From: Rhodospirillales bacterium
GTDB lineage: Bacteria; Pseudomonadota; Alphaproteobacteria; Acetobacterales; Acetobacteraceae
Assembly (NCBI GenBank): GCA_017304945.1
Contig: JAFKLG010000065.1
Location: 20,429-84,428 of the forward strand
DNA length: 64,000 nucleotides
Direction of reading: 5' to 3'
In this document: positions 44,748-53,000 of the stretch, piece after piece
Layout: each line of letters opens with the position of its first letter
Numbering within the stretch: position 1 is the first letter of the stretch
Notes under the pieces: model-generated
The model's input: only the letters and a program-made list of their open reading frames with translations
Database searches by the model: none
What the model was told of the DNA's origin: nothing
Program-made: the position numbers and the translations under genes

Positions 44748-45455
44748 ATGCATACACCGCGTGTCCACCCTGACGTCGTCGCGCGCGCCACCGAACGGCG
44801 AGGCGGGCTTTCCGTGTTCAATCGCCTCGATCCTAAGCGCACTGCCCATATTGTGGTCGATCTGCAGAACGGCTTCATGGTTCCGGGGCAGGTCTGCGCG
44901 ATCGACACCGCGCGCGAGATCGTGCCGTCGGTGAACCAGATCAGCGCCGCGCTGCGCGCCGCCGGCGGGTTGGTGGTCTACATCCAGAACACGTTCGACG
45001 ACGTCGCCGTCGCGAGCTGGTCCACCTATTTCGACCATTTCTGCACCCCGGAGCGGCGGCAGCGGATGATCGACACGTTCGCGCCGGGTGCGTTCGGCCA
45101 CGCCCTGTACGAGGATCTCGAGGTGCTGCCGCAGGATCTGCGCGTGCCGAAGCGGCGCTTCGGCGCCTTCGCCCCGGGCTCCTCCAACCTGCATGCGGTG
45201 CTCGAGGATCGCGGCATCGACACGCTGATCATCACCGGCACGGCGACCCAGGTCTGCTGCGAGTCGACGGCGCGCGACGCGATGATGATGAATTACAAGG
45301 TGTTCTTCGTCGCGGATGCGAACGCCACGTTCAACGACGACGAGCACAACGGCACCCTCTCGGCGATGGCGCACACGTTCTGCGACGTGCGCGACACCGC
45401 TTCGATGGTGGCGATGATCGAGCGCGCGACGGTCAAGGCGCCAGTGCCGGCCTGA
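44748..45455 (+). CDS. Isochorismatase-family cysteine hydrolase
   Basis: This 235-aa hydrolase has a triad as in the family: Asp38 (HIVVDLQNGFM), Lys135 (KRRFGAF) and Cys170 (GTATQVCCESTARDA). It contains no fused aryl carrier domain, so it is an amidase-like member (nicotinamidase, N-carbamoylsarcosine amidase, biuret hydrolase or ureidoacrylate hydrolase type). The start ATG follows GAAGAGGG. It is divergent from the importer-amidase operon and cotranscribed with two binding proteins, which supports a role in degrading the imported nitrogen compound. Confidence 0.93.
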   Translation: MHTPRVHPDVVARATERRGGLSVFNRLDPKRTAHIVVDLQNGFMVPGQVCAIDTAREIVPSVNQISAALRAAGGLVVYIQNTFDDVAVASWSTYFDHFCTPERRQRMIDTFAPGAFGHALYEDLEVLPQDLRVPKRRFGAFAPGSSNLHAVLEDRGIDTLIITGTATQVCCESTARDAMMMNYKVFFVADANATFNDDEHNGTLSAMAHTFCDVRDTASMVAMIERATVKAPVPA

Positions 45456-45556
45456 GACGCGCGCCGGCTCGGTTCCGGCCACTGGTACGCCGCTTGCAGC
45501 CCGCTGTTGCAGGGCTTTCCGCAGCCACACGCAGCAGCAGAAGGGACGAACGAACG

Positions 45557-47155
45557 ATGCTCTCCAGGCGTGGTTTCCTCACCACCGCGGCCGGAACCGC
45601 CATGATGCCCAGCTTGCCGGGTCTTGCGGCCTCGCCGCAGATCCTGCGCGTCGGGATGACGGCGTCCGATCTGCCGACGACCCACGGCATCCCGAACAAT
45701 GGCGGCGAAGGATTCCGCTTTCTCGGCTACCCGGCCTACGATTCGATCGTGAACTGGGATTTCGCGCACGACAAGCTGACCAACATCGCGCCGGGCCTGT
45801 TCACGTCCTGGCGGATCGACGAAGGCAATCCGCTGCGCTGGATCTGCGAGGTCCGCCAGGGCGTCAAGTTCCATGACGGATCGGAGGTCACGGCCGACGC
45901 GATCATCTGGAACTTCCGCCGCATCTACGACGACAAGTCGCCGCAATACGATGCGCCGGCCGCGCCGATCGTGCGGGCCACGGTCTCGATGATCGACACG
46001 TTCGAGAAGGCGGACGACAAGACCGTCGTGCTGACGACGAAGTATCCGTTCAGCTTCCTGCCCTACCTGCTGACCCGCATCCTGATCGCCAGCCCGGCGC
46101 AATGGGAAGCGGTGGGCAAGAGCTGGGCGGAGTTCGCCAAGAAGCCGTCCGGCACCGGCCCGTTCAAGATCACCAAGGTGGTGCAGGGCCAGTATGCCGA
46201 GATGACCCGCAACGAGGGCTACTGGGATGCGAAGCGCATTCCGAAGCTCGAGAAGCTGGTCGTCTATCCGATGCCGGAAGCGACGACGCGCGTGGCGGCG
46301 CTGCGCTCCGGCCAGGTGGACTGGATCGAGGTGCCGCCGCCGGATTCGATCCCCTCGCTCAAGCAGGCGGGGCTGCAGATCAGCCTGTGGCCGTATCCGC
46401 ACACCTACCCGTACGCGCTCAACTGCACCGACAGTTCCCCGTTCAAGGACGTGCGGGTGCGCCAGGCGCTGAACTATGCGGTGGACCGCGAAGGCATGTG
46501 CAAGATGCTGAACGGCATCGCCAAGCCGGCGGCGGGCCTGTATCCGCCCGACGATCCGTTGTTCGGCAAGCCGAAGAACAAATACACCTACGATCCGGAG
46601 AAGGCGAAGGCGCTGCTGAAGGAGGCGGGCTACGGGCCCGGCAAGCCGGTCAAGGCGAAGATCATGATCTCCACCTCGGGGTCCGGGCAGATGCTGCCGA
46701 TCCCGATGAACGAGTTCATGCAGCAGAACTTCAAGGCCGTCGGCATGGACATCGACTTCGACGTGGTGGAATGGGGCACCATGCTGGTGGCCATCCGCTC
46801 CGACCCGAAGGCGCCGCAGTCGCATGGGGTGGACGGGATCAACATCAGCCTGAGCTTCACCGATCCGTCCTCGATGTTCCGCTACTACGCGAAGGACAGT
46901 TTCTCGCCCACCAACTACAACTGGGGGCATTGGGACAACGCGGAGGCGACCGACCTGCTGCGCCGCGCCCAGGCGACCTTCAACGCGCAGGAGCAGACGG
47001 AGCTGCTGGCCAAGGCGCATGCGATCGTCGTGGACGAGGCCCCGTGGCTCTTCATCGTGCACGACCTCAATCCGCGCGCCATGTCGAAGAAGGTCACCGG
47101 CTTCAACCCGGCGCAGAGCTGGTACCAGGACTTCACCCAGATCAGCATGAGCTGA
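45557..47155 (+). CDS. Family 5 ABC solute-binding protein, copy 1
   Basis: This 532-aa periplasmic binding protein has a twin-Arg-like signal (MLSRRGFLTTAAGTAMMPSLPGLAA). The mature part has the SBP_bac_5 features CEVRQGVKFHDGSEVTADAIIW, KPSGTGPFKITKVVQGQYAEM and ALNYAVDREGMCKMLNGIAKPAAGLYPP. It is a close paralogue of the next gene. Its orientation beside the isochorismatase-type gene and divergent from the DppBCDF-like genes suggests that it feeds that importer. Confidence 0.95.
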   Translation: MLSRRGFLTTAAGTAMMPSLPGLAASPQILRVGMTASDLPTTHGIPNNGGEGFRFLGYPAYDSIVNWDFAHDKLTNIAPGLFTSWRIDEGNPLRWICEVRQGVKFHDGSEVTADAIIWNFRRIYDDKSPQYDAPAAPIVRATVSMIDTFEKADDKTVVLTTKYPFSFLPYLLTRILIASPAQWEAVGKSWAEFAKKPSGTGPFKITKVVQGQYAEMTRNEGYWDAKRIPKLEKLVVYPMPEATTRVAALRSGQVDWIEVPPPDSIPSLKQAGLQISLWPYPHTYPYALNCTDSSPFKDVRVRQALNYAVDREGMCKMLNGIAKPAAGLYPPDDPLFGKPKNKYTYDPEKAKALLKEAGYGPGKPVKAKIMISTSGSGQMLPIPMNEFMQQNFKAVGMDIDFDVVEWGTMLVAIRSDPKAPQSHGVDGINISLSFTDPSSMFRYYAKDSFSPTNYNWGHWDNAEATDLLRRAQATFNAQEQTELLAKAHAIVVDEAPWLFIVHDLNPRAMSKKVTGFNPAQSWYQDFTQISMS

Positions 47156-47178
47156 GCCGCTTCCGTCCGACGTTCGAC

Positions 47179-47205
47179 GCTGCCGCGGTGATTGGCCGCG
47201 GCAGC
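47179..47205 (+). terminator. Intercistronic hairpin between the two binding-protein genes
   Basis: GCTGCCGCGG (47179-47188) pairs perfectly with CCGCGGCAGC (47196-47205) around a seven-base loop. It lies 24 bases after the first binding-protein stop. Without a T-run it more likely protects the upstream mRNA or reduces read-through to the second copy than stops transcription fully. Confidence 0.6.
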
Positions 47206-47252
47206 CACGTCCATGTGGGGCAAGCCGTTCCCATTCCACAACCAGCGCAGGT

Positions 47253-48863
47253 ATGATGATGATCTCCCGACGTTCCCTGATGCTTGCCGCGGCCGCGGGC
47301 GCCGCCGCACCGGTGCTGCCGGCCGAGGCCGCCGGCGGCGGCACGCTGCGCATCGCGATGACCGCGGCCGATATCCCGACCACGCACGGGATTCCGAACA
47401 ACGGGTTCGAGGGATATCGTTTCCTGGGCTACCAACCCTACGACGCGCTGGTGAACTGGGACCTGCGCAACGACCCGGACAAGCCGGCGAACATCAAGCC
47501 GGGCCTGTTCACCGCCTGGGAGCCGGACAAGAGCAACCCGCTGCGCTGGCTGTTCACGGTGCGCGAGGGCGTGAAGTTCCATGACGGGTCGGCGTTCTCG
47601 GCCGATGCGGTGATCTGGAACCTGCGCCGGGTCTACGACGACAAGTCGCCGCAATACGACGCGACGTCGGCGCCGATCGTGCGCGCCTCGGTCTCCATGG
47701 TCGACAGCTTCGAGAAGGTCGACGACAAGACCATCGCGATGACCACGAAGTATCCGTTCAGCTTCCTGCCCTGGCTGCTGACGCGCGTGCTGATGGTCAG
47801 CCCCGCGCAATGGGAGGCGACCGGCAAGAACTGGGCGGAGTTCGCCAAGAAGCCGTCCGGCACCGGCCCGTTCAAGATCGTGCGGGTGGTGGCCGGCCAG
47901 TATGTCGAGATGGCGCGCAACGCGGACTATTGGGACAAGGACCGCATCCCCAAGCTCGAGAAGCTGTTCGTCCACCCGATGGCGGAGGCGACCACCCGCA
48001 TCGCCGCGCTGCGGTCGGGCCAGGTCGACTGGATCGAGGTGCCCGCCCCGGATTCCATCCCGTCGCTGAAGCAGGCCGGCTTCAACGTGCTGCTCTGGCC
48101 GTATCCGCACACCTATCCGTACGTGCTGAACTGCACCGACGACTCGCCCTTCAAGGACGTGCGGGTGCGCCAGGCGATCAACTACGCGCTGGACCGCGAG
48201 GGGCTGATCAAGCTGATCAACGGCATCGCCAAGCCGGCGTCCGGCCTGTATCCGCCGGGAACGCCGTTCTTCGGCGAGCCCAAGCAGAAATACACCTACG
48301 ATCCGGCGAAGGCGAAGGCGCTGCTCAAGGAAGCCGGCTACGGGCCCGACAAGCCGCTGAAGGCGAAGATCATGATCTCGACCTCGGGGTCCGGGCAGAT
48401 GCTGCCGATCCCGATGAACGAGTACATGCAGCAGAACTTCAAAGCCGTCGGCATGGACATCGACTTCGACGTGGTGGAATGGGGCACCATGCTCGTCGCC
48501 ATCCGCTCCGACCCGAAGGCGCCGCAGTCGCATGGCGTGCAGGGCATCAACATCAGCCTGAGTTCGGTCGATCCCTCGACCATGTTCCGCTACTATGCGA
48601 TCGATAGCTTCTCGCCCACCAACTACAATTGGGGGCACTGGGCGAACGCGGAGGCGACCGCGCTGCTGAAGCAGGCCCAGGCCTCGTTCGACCCCGCGGA
48701 GCAGACCAAGCTGCTGGCGAGGGCGCACAGCATCGTCGTCGACGAGGCGGCATGGCTGTTCATCGTGCACGATCTCAACCCGCGCGCGCTGTCGAAGAAG
48801 GTGCACGGGTTCCAGCCGGTGCAGAGCTGGTTCGTCGACCTCACCACCGTCAGCGTCGGCTGA
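47253..48863 (+). CDS. Family 5 ABC solute-binding protein, copy 2
   Basis: This 536-aa paralogue of the preceding gene has a signal peptide MMMISRRSLMLAAAAGAAAPVLPAEA (twin-Arg-like). The same features occur at the same relative places (TVREGVKFHDGSAFSADAVIW, KPSGTGPFKIVRVVAGQYVEM, INYALDREGLIKLINGIAKPASGLYPP). Three consecutive ATG codons (47253, 47256, 47259) leave the exact start open. A stretch of about 170 bases is nearly identical in DNA to the first copy, more so than the flanks, suggesting gene conversion. Confidence 0.95.
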   Translation: MMMISRRSLMLAAAAGAAAPVLPAEAAGGGTLRIAMTAADIPTTHGIPNNGFEGYRFLGYQPYDALVNWDLRNDPDKPANIKPGLFTAWEPDKSNPLRWLFTVREGVKFHDGSAFSADAVIWNLRRVYDDKSPQYDATSAPIVRASVSMVDSFEKVDDKTIAMTTKYPFSFLPWLLTRVLMVSPAQWEATGKNWAEFAKKPSGTGPFKIVRVVAGQYVEMARNADYWDKDRIPKLEKLFVHPMAEATTRIAALRSGQVDWIEVPAPDSIPSLKQAGFNVLLWPYPHTYPYVLNCTDDSPFKDVRVRQAINYALDREGLIKLINGIAKPASGLYPPGTPFFGEPKQKYTYDPAKAKALLKEAGYGPDKPLKAKIMISTSGSGQMLPIPMNEYMQQNFKAVGMDIDFDVVEWGTMLVAIRSDPKAPQSHGVQGINISLSSVDPSTMFRYYAIDSFSPTNYNWGHWANAEATALLKQAQASFDPAEQTKLLARAHSIVVDEAAWLFIVHDLNPRALSKKVHGFQPVQSWFVDLTTVSVG

Positions 48864-48869
48864 GGGCCG

Positions 48870-48904
48870 GCGCCTCCTCCCCGTCCCGCGCGGGGAGGAG
48901 GCGC
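48870..48904. terminator. Strong convergent palindrome
   Basis: GCGCCTCCTCCCC (48870-48882) pairs perfectly with GGGGAGGAGGCGC (48892-48904), a 13-bp stem extendable by one G-C pair. It fills the 45 bases between the second binding-protein gene and the convergent amidase gene, whose end it nearly touches. It is probably a bidirectional terminator, and it belongs by sequence to the CTCCCC...GGGGAG palindromes seen elsewhere here. Confidence 0.65.
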
Positions 48905-48908
48905 TCGC

Positions 48909-50303
48909 TCAGCACGCGAATTCGGGGCGGCGCGACCGGGTGCCGAGGGCGCGCTCGAGCGCATGCCCGACCTTCAGCACCAGCGCATCCTCGAACGGGC
49001 GGCCGCCGATCTGCAGGGACAGCGGCAGCCCGTCCGCGCTGAAGCCGTTGCAGATGGAGAGGCCCGGGTTGCCGGTGACGTTGAAGGCGCGGTTGAAGAA
49101 CGGCTGGTAGCCGCTCGCCATCGTATCCTCGCCGATCTCCCGCGCCACGCAGCGCGCCGTCGGGAACACCAGCACGTCCACGTCGCGCATCACCGCGGCG
49201 ATCTCGGCGACCAGCTTGGCACGTTGCCGCTGCGCGTTGACGTAATCCGCCGCGGCGATGAACGCGCCCGCCATCAACCGCTGGCGGCCATACGCCCCGT
49301 ACAGTTCGGGCGAGCTGCGCAGCCACGCCTGGTGGAAGGCGTAGGACTCGGAGCGCGAGATCAGGGTGGCCACATCGCCGTAGACGCTGAACGGCGACAG
49401 CGTCACGTCGCCCACCCGCGCCCCGAGATCCCGCAGGACCGACAAGGAGGTTTCGAGCGCCGCGATCACGTCGGGATCGGTGGCGAGATCGCGCTCGAAG
49501 AAGTGGCGCACCACGCCGACCCGGAGCCCCGTGAGGCTGCCCTGCAGCGCGGCGGCGAAGTCGACCGGCGGTACGGTGGCGCTCGCCGCGTCCAGCGGGT
49601 CGTGCTTCGCGAGCACCTGCATCATCAGCGCGCAATCCTCGCTGGTCCAGCACATCGGTCCGGCATGATCGAGCGAGAAGGACAGCGGCAGCACGCCGCG
49701 GCGGCTGAGATAGCCATAGGTCGGCTTCAGGCCGGCGATGCCGCACCAGGCCGCCGGCCCGCGGATCGAGCCGCCGGTATCCGACCCCATGGTGCCGAGG
49801 CAGAGCCCGGCCGCGATCGCCGCCGCCGATCCGGACGAGGAGCCGGACGGGTCGCGCGACAGGTTCCACGGGTTGCGCGCCGGCGGCCAGGGAAGGTCGA
49901 AGGAGGTACCGCCGATCGCGAACTCCCAGGTGGAGAGCTTGCCGGTGATCACGGCCCCCGCCTCGCGCAGCGCTGCGACGGTGAACGCGTCCTCGGCGGG
50001 AACATGGTCGCGGAACAGCGCCGAGTGCCCGGTCGTGGGGATGCCGGCGGTGTTGTAGATGTCCTTCAGCCCGACCGGGATCCCGTGCAGCGGGCCCTTG
50101 TAGATCCCCGCGGCGATCTCCGCCTCCGCCCGCTTGGCATCCGCGAGCGCCTGGTCGGCCAGCACGAGGATGTGGCTGTTCAGCTTGCCGTCGAGTTGCT
50201 CGATCCGGCGCAGGAACGCCTCGGTCAGCGTGACCGGCGAGAGCGCGCGCGTGCGAAGCAGGTCCGCCGCCTCGGCGATCGTCAGGAAGTGCAGGTCTGT
50301 CAT
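48909..50303 (-). CDS. Amidase-signature hydrolase, copy 3
   Basis: This 464-aa amidase has a triad Lys80 (GIPVGLKDIYN), Ser155 (SGSSSGS) and Ser179 (GSDTGGSIRGPA), with positions identical to copy 1. Long stretches, for example around SEDCALMMQVLAKHDPLDAASATVPPVDFAAAL, are the same as in copy 1 at protein and largely DNA level. ATG 50303 has GGAGGAA upstream. Unlike copies 1 and 2 it has no AtzG-like partner next to it. It is divergent from a flavin monooxygenase. Confidence 0.93.
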   Translation of the reverse strand: MTDLHFLTIAEAADLLRTRALSPVTLTEAFLRRIEQLDGKLNSHILVLADQALADAKRAEAEIAAGIYKGPLHGIPVGLKDIYNTAGIPTTGHSALFRDHVPAEDAFTVAALREAGAVITGKLSTWEFAIGGTSFDLPWPPARNPWNLSRDPSGSSSGSAAAIAAGLCLGTMGSDTGGSIRGPAAWCGIAGLKPTYGYLSRRGVLPLSFSLDHAGPMCWTSEDCALMMQVLAKHDPLDAASATVPPVDFAAALQGSLTGLRVGVVRHFFERDLATDPDVIAALETSLSVLRDLGARVGDVTLSPFSVYGDVATLISRSESYAFHQAWLRSSPELYGAYGRQRLMAGAFIAAADYVNAQRQRAKLVAEIAAVMRDVDVLVFPTARCVAREIGEDTMASGYQPFFNRAFNVTGNPGLSICNGFSADGLPLSLQIGGRPFEDALVLKVGHALERALGTRSRRPEFAC

Positions 50304-50333
50304 GGCGGCTTCCTCCGAATGATGCCGGTCGAC

Positions 50334-50374
50334 TTGCAAATCCGAGGCCACGTTTTGCAAATCCGAGGCCACGT
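50334..50374. promoter_or_regulatory. Tandem 21-bp direct repeat, candidate operator
   Basis: TTGCAAATCCGAGGCCACGT occurs at 50334-50353 and again at 50355-50374, identical for 20 bases with a period of 21, two helical turns. It lies in the 182-base divergent region between amidase copy 3 (start 50303) and the flavin monooxygenase (start 50486). It is a good candidate for cooperative regulator binding to both promoters. Confidence 0.55.
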
Positions 50375-50485
50375 CTGCCGCTTTCCTCCGCCTCCCGGCA
50401 GGCCCCGGCGCACCTTGCGCACGGGGCATTGCATCGCCGCGCCCGACAGCCGATCCTTGCCCCGCCGCCGGAGACGAGGACCGCG

Positions 50486-51538
50486 ATGAAATTCTCCAAC
50501 TTCCTGTTCCCCGAGAGCCGCACGCCGGACGACGATGGCCGCGTGATCCGGGAGACGCTGCGCGAGGCGCAACTCACGGACGAACTCGGCTTCGACGTGA
50601 TCTGGCTGGCGGAACATCATTTCGACGGCATCTGCGCCTATGTCGATCCGGTCAGCTTCGGCGCGGCACTCGCCACCGCCACGACGCGCGCGAAGATCGG
50701 CTTCGCGGTGGCGCAGATGGCGCTGCATCACCCGATCCGGTTCGCCGAACAGATGGCGGTGATCGACCATCTGTCAGGCGGCCGGCTGATCGTCGGCCTG
50801 GGCCGCGGCACCGCCTACAACATCTACGACTACCAGGGCTTCGGCATCGATCATGCCGAGGCGCAGGATCGCTTCGAGGAAGCCGAGGCGCTGATGATCG
50901 AGGCCTGGAAGGGCGAACCCGTCGCCCACAAGGGCCGGTTCTTCGACGTCAAGCTGCCGGCGCTGCGTCCGGCGCCGTTCACCCGGCCGCACCCGTACCT
51001 GATCCGCGCGGCGGCGAGCGAGCACGGCATGCTCGACATCGCACGGCGCGGGCAGCCCTTCATGATGAACGTGCAGCCGAACGACGTGACCGCGCACCGC
51101 ATGGATCTGTATCGCCGCACGCTGCGGGAGCGCGGCATGGACGAAGCCGCGATCGCCGCCTGCGTCGACGAATGCTGGGTGTGGCGCAACGTCTTCGTCG
51201 CCGAGACGGACGCCGAAGCCGAACGCATCGCGCGCCCCGCCTTCGAGGCGATGCATGAGTTCCGGGTCGAGATGCGCCACCGGGTCTATGCCGAACAGGG
51301 CGCCTCGATCCTGCCGATGCCGCCGGCAGGCGCCGCGCCGCCGCCGCACGCCCAGGCCGAACACGCGCTGGTTTGCGGCTCGCCGGCGACGGTCGCGGAA
51401 AAGCTCGCGATCCTCGGCAAGACCGGTGTCGGCGGCCTGATCATGCAGTTCCGCCTCGGACCGATGAGCTGGGAGCAGACCGCCGCCAGCCTCACGCTGT
51501 TCCGCGACCAGGTGATGCCGGCGTTGCGTGGTCATTGA
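50486..51538 (+). CDS. Luciferase-like (LLM class) flavin-dependent monooxygenase
   Basis: This 350-aa bacterial-luciferase-like protein has ELGFDVIWLAEHHFDGICAYVDP near residue 35, HPIRFAEQMAVIDHLSGGRLIVGLGRGTAYNIYDYQGFGID and a C-terminal CGSPATVAEKLAILGKTGVGGLIMQFRLG. It needs FMNH2 from a reductase that is not adjacent. The start ATG has ACGAGGA upstream. It is divergent from amidase copy 3 across a tandem repeat, so the two may be co-regulated. The substrate is unknown. Confidence 0.93.
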   Translation: MKFSNFLFPESRTPDDDGRVIRETLREAQLTDELGFDVIWLAEHHFDGICAYVDPVSFGAALATATTRAKIGFAVAQMALHHPIRFAEQMAVIDHLSGGRLIVGLGRGTAYNIYDYQGFGIDHAEAQDRFEEAEALMIEAWKGEPVAHKGRFFDVKLPALRPAPFTRPHPYLIRAAASEHGMLDIARRGQPFMMNVQPNDVTAHRMDLYRRTLRERGMDEAAIAACVDECWVWRNVFVAETDAEAERIARPAFEAMHEFRVEMRHRVYAEQGASILPMPPAGAAPPPHAQAEHALVCGSPATVAEKLAILGKTGVGGLIMQFRLGPMSWEQTAASLTLFRDQVMPALRGH

Positions 51539-51771
51539 TCGCGCCACCCGCCATTTGTCAGTTTGGAGGCAATCGTCGATTTCGATTGAAACCGCGGCTG
51601 GTCAGGGCCACCTGTAGGCACGTCTCCATCGGGAGGCGCTCCTCGCGGAGGCAATCCGGCCTCCGTCCGCGTTACGGTAGCGCGCCGATGTGACTCGCCA
51701 GCACCGGCTTGCCGGAACGGCGCTCCTCTCGCCTGGTGGGCACGACATCAGCTCGCCGTGAAAGCATCCCG

Positions 51772-52149
51772 ATGAGATCGTTCTTGCCCGCGCGCAAGGC
51801 GCCGACCCCGTCTGCCCGCACCATGCCGGCTGTGAACGCCTCTGGCGCGCCCGCGCCACGATGGGACGGACAACGCATCCGTTTCACGGTGGATATGGGC
51901 GGCATCACGCGTCCATGCGCCATTTCACGCGGCGCGCTGGAGGCGCTGACCGGCGCCTCCTTCATCGCGCCGCGCGACCTCCTCACCCGCTTCGCCACCC
52001 AACAGACGCGCATCGAGGACCTCGCGCGATCGCTGTTCGCGATCCGCCCCGAGAGCATCACCGGCACGTTGAACATCTGGACCGACGACGTGGACGATTC
52101 GCCGGACGCGCCGGCCCGCGCGCAGCATGCCGAACGCCGGCTTGCCTGA
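51772..52149 (+). CDS. DUF1488-like small protein
   Basis: This 125-aa protein has a C-terminal half (WDGQRIRFTVDMGGITRPCAISRGALEALTG) that fits the DUF1488 pattern. In that pattern a beta-rich segment with a conserved Cys is followed by a helix. The rest is a basic N-terminal leader of doubtful coding status. The start is uncertain: ATG 51772 is used, ATG 51824 or TTG 51709 are possible, and none has a good ribosome site. The function is unknown. About 230 bases before it hold no gene; they contain GGAGGCAATC motifs but no other clear structure. Confidence 0.6.
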   Translation: MRSFLPARKAPTPSARTMPAVNASGAPAPRWDGQRIRFTVDMGGITRPCAISRGALEALTGASFIAPRDLLTRFATQQTRIEDLARSLFAIRPESITGTLNIWTDDVDDSPDAPARAQHAERRLA

Positions 52150-52225
52150 GCACGTCGACACGCCACCGACGCCACGAGCTGATCCATTCCCCCTGACGCG
52201 CCACGGCGCGACGAAAGCGAGCCCC

Positions 52226-52531
52226 ATGCAGGATCCCGATACGCGCGACGCCGCGCCCGACGCCCCTCCCGCCACGGAGGAGACGATGATGGCCAATCTC
52301 CGGAAGGACGTGACGAGCTGGAACAAGGACCGGCGCGCCAACGAGGGGATTTCCCACGTCGCGATCGGCGCCCCCGCGCCGCGCAAGGCTGCCACACGGT
52401 CGGCAAAGCCGGCGGCGCCGGCGCCGGCGCCAGTTGCGGCGGATGGCAAGAAGCAGCCGTTCCGGATGTCCTACGACGGCGTCAGCGCCTCGGAATACGC
52501 AGCCTACCGGCACGCCCGTGGGGCGCGCTGA
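52226..52531 (+). CDS. Hypothetical protein (101 aa), Ala/Pro-rich
   Basis: This is a small hydrophilic ORF. A central part (MMANLRKDVTSWNKDRRANEGISHVAIGAP) reads as a structured segment. An Ala/Pro-rich linker (KAATRSAKPAAPAPAPVAADG) and a C-terminal helix (FRMSYDGVSASEYAAYRHAR) follow. ATG 52226 is chosen because GAAAGCGAG precedes it; an in-frame start 99 bases upstream would lie in the previous gene. There is no signal or membrane segment, and I do not recognise the family. Confidence 0.55.
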   Translation: MQDPDTRDAAPDAPPATEETMMANLRKDVTSWNKDRRANEGISHVAIGAPAPRKAATRSAKPAAPAPAPVAADGKKQPFRMSYDGVSASEYAAYRHARGAR

Positions 52532-52573
52532 CCCCTTGCGCGCCGTCGCGCGACGCTCGCTCGTGAGCGCCCG

Positions 52574-52819
52574 ATGAGCTGGGTCACCTTCGAGGTCGAA
52601 GGCGGCGGCCTCGTCAAAGTCCGCGCCCAGCACGTGGTGGCGATCTACGACGAGCAGGGCAGCGTGAAACTCTCCACCGTCGCCGGCGGCGTGCATCTCC
52701 TGCGCGACATGACGGTCCAACGGGCCGCCGCCCTGGTGACCGACATCGACGAACACGGCCGCACCGGCCGTTCACTCAGCGGCCACGTGCCACGGCCGGA
52801 CCCTCGCCAGTCCGGCTGA
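52574..52819 (+). CDS. Hypothetical protein (81 aa)
   Basis: This ORF is short, with a beta-rich N-terminal half (SWVTFEVEGGGLVKVRAQHVVAIYDEQGSVKLSTVAGGVHLLRD). It resembles small Sm-like or LytTR-type beta folds only loosely. It then has a helix (MTVQRAAALVTDI) and a polar end. It is the third small unknown gene in a run on the same strand; the gap to the previous gene is 42 bases. The ribosome site is weak. A DNA- or nucleotide-binding role cannot be judged from sequence. Confidence 0.6.
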   Translation: MSWVTFEVEGGGLVKVRAQHVVAIYDEQGSVKLSTVAGGVHLLRDMTVQRAAALVTDIDEHGRTGRSLSGHVPRPDPRQSG

Positions 52820-53000
52820 TCCATGCCGCGACGCGGCGTGGCCGCGCGACAGGAATCCCTCCGCGATCGTCCGGAACGGCAAACCCCTTCCCTGCCGCCC
52901 GCCGATCCCGCAAGCAAATTCCCGCGCTTTCCCCCGGCCGCGCCGCCTCTATAGTCCGCCCCCGAACGCCGTATCGACACCTCCGAGGGGGAGATCACGC

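Noticed and set aside
45293..48806. Two long minus-strand frames (702 and 554 codons)
   Set aside because: They are antisense copies of the two paralogous binding-protein genes. Their mutual similarity only mirrors the duplication.
50300..50400. CRISPR-like array
   Set aside because: Only two adjacent copies with a one-base gap occur. There is no spacer, no further repeat and no cas gene.
52820..53000. SAM riboswitch before metY
   Set aside because: I looked for the conserved SAM-I/SAM-II pairing and loop sequences and could not build them.
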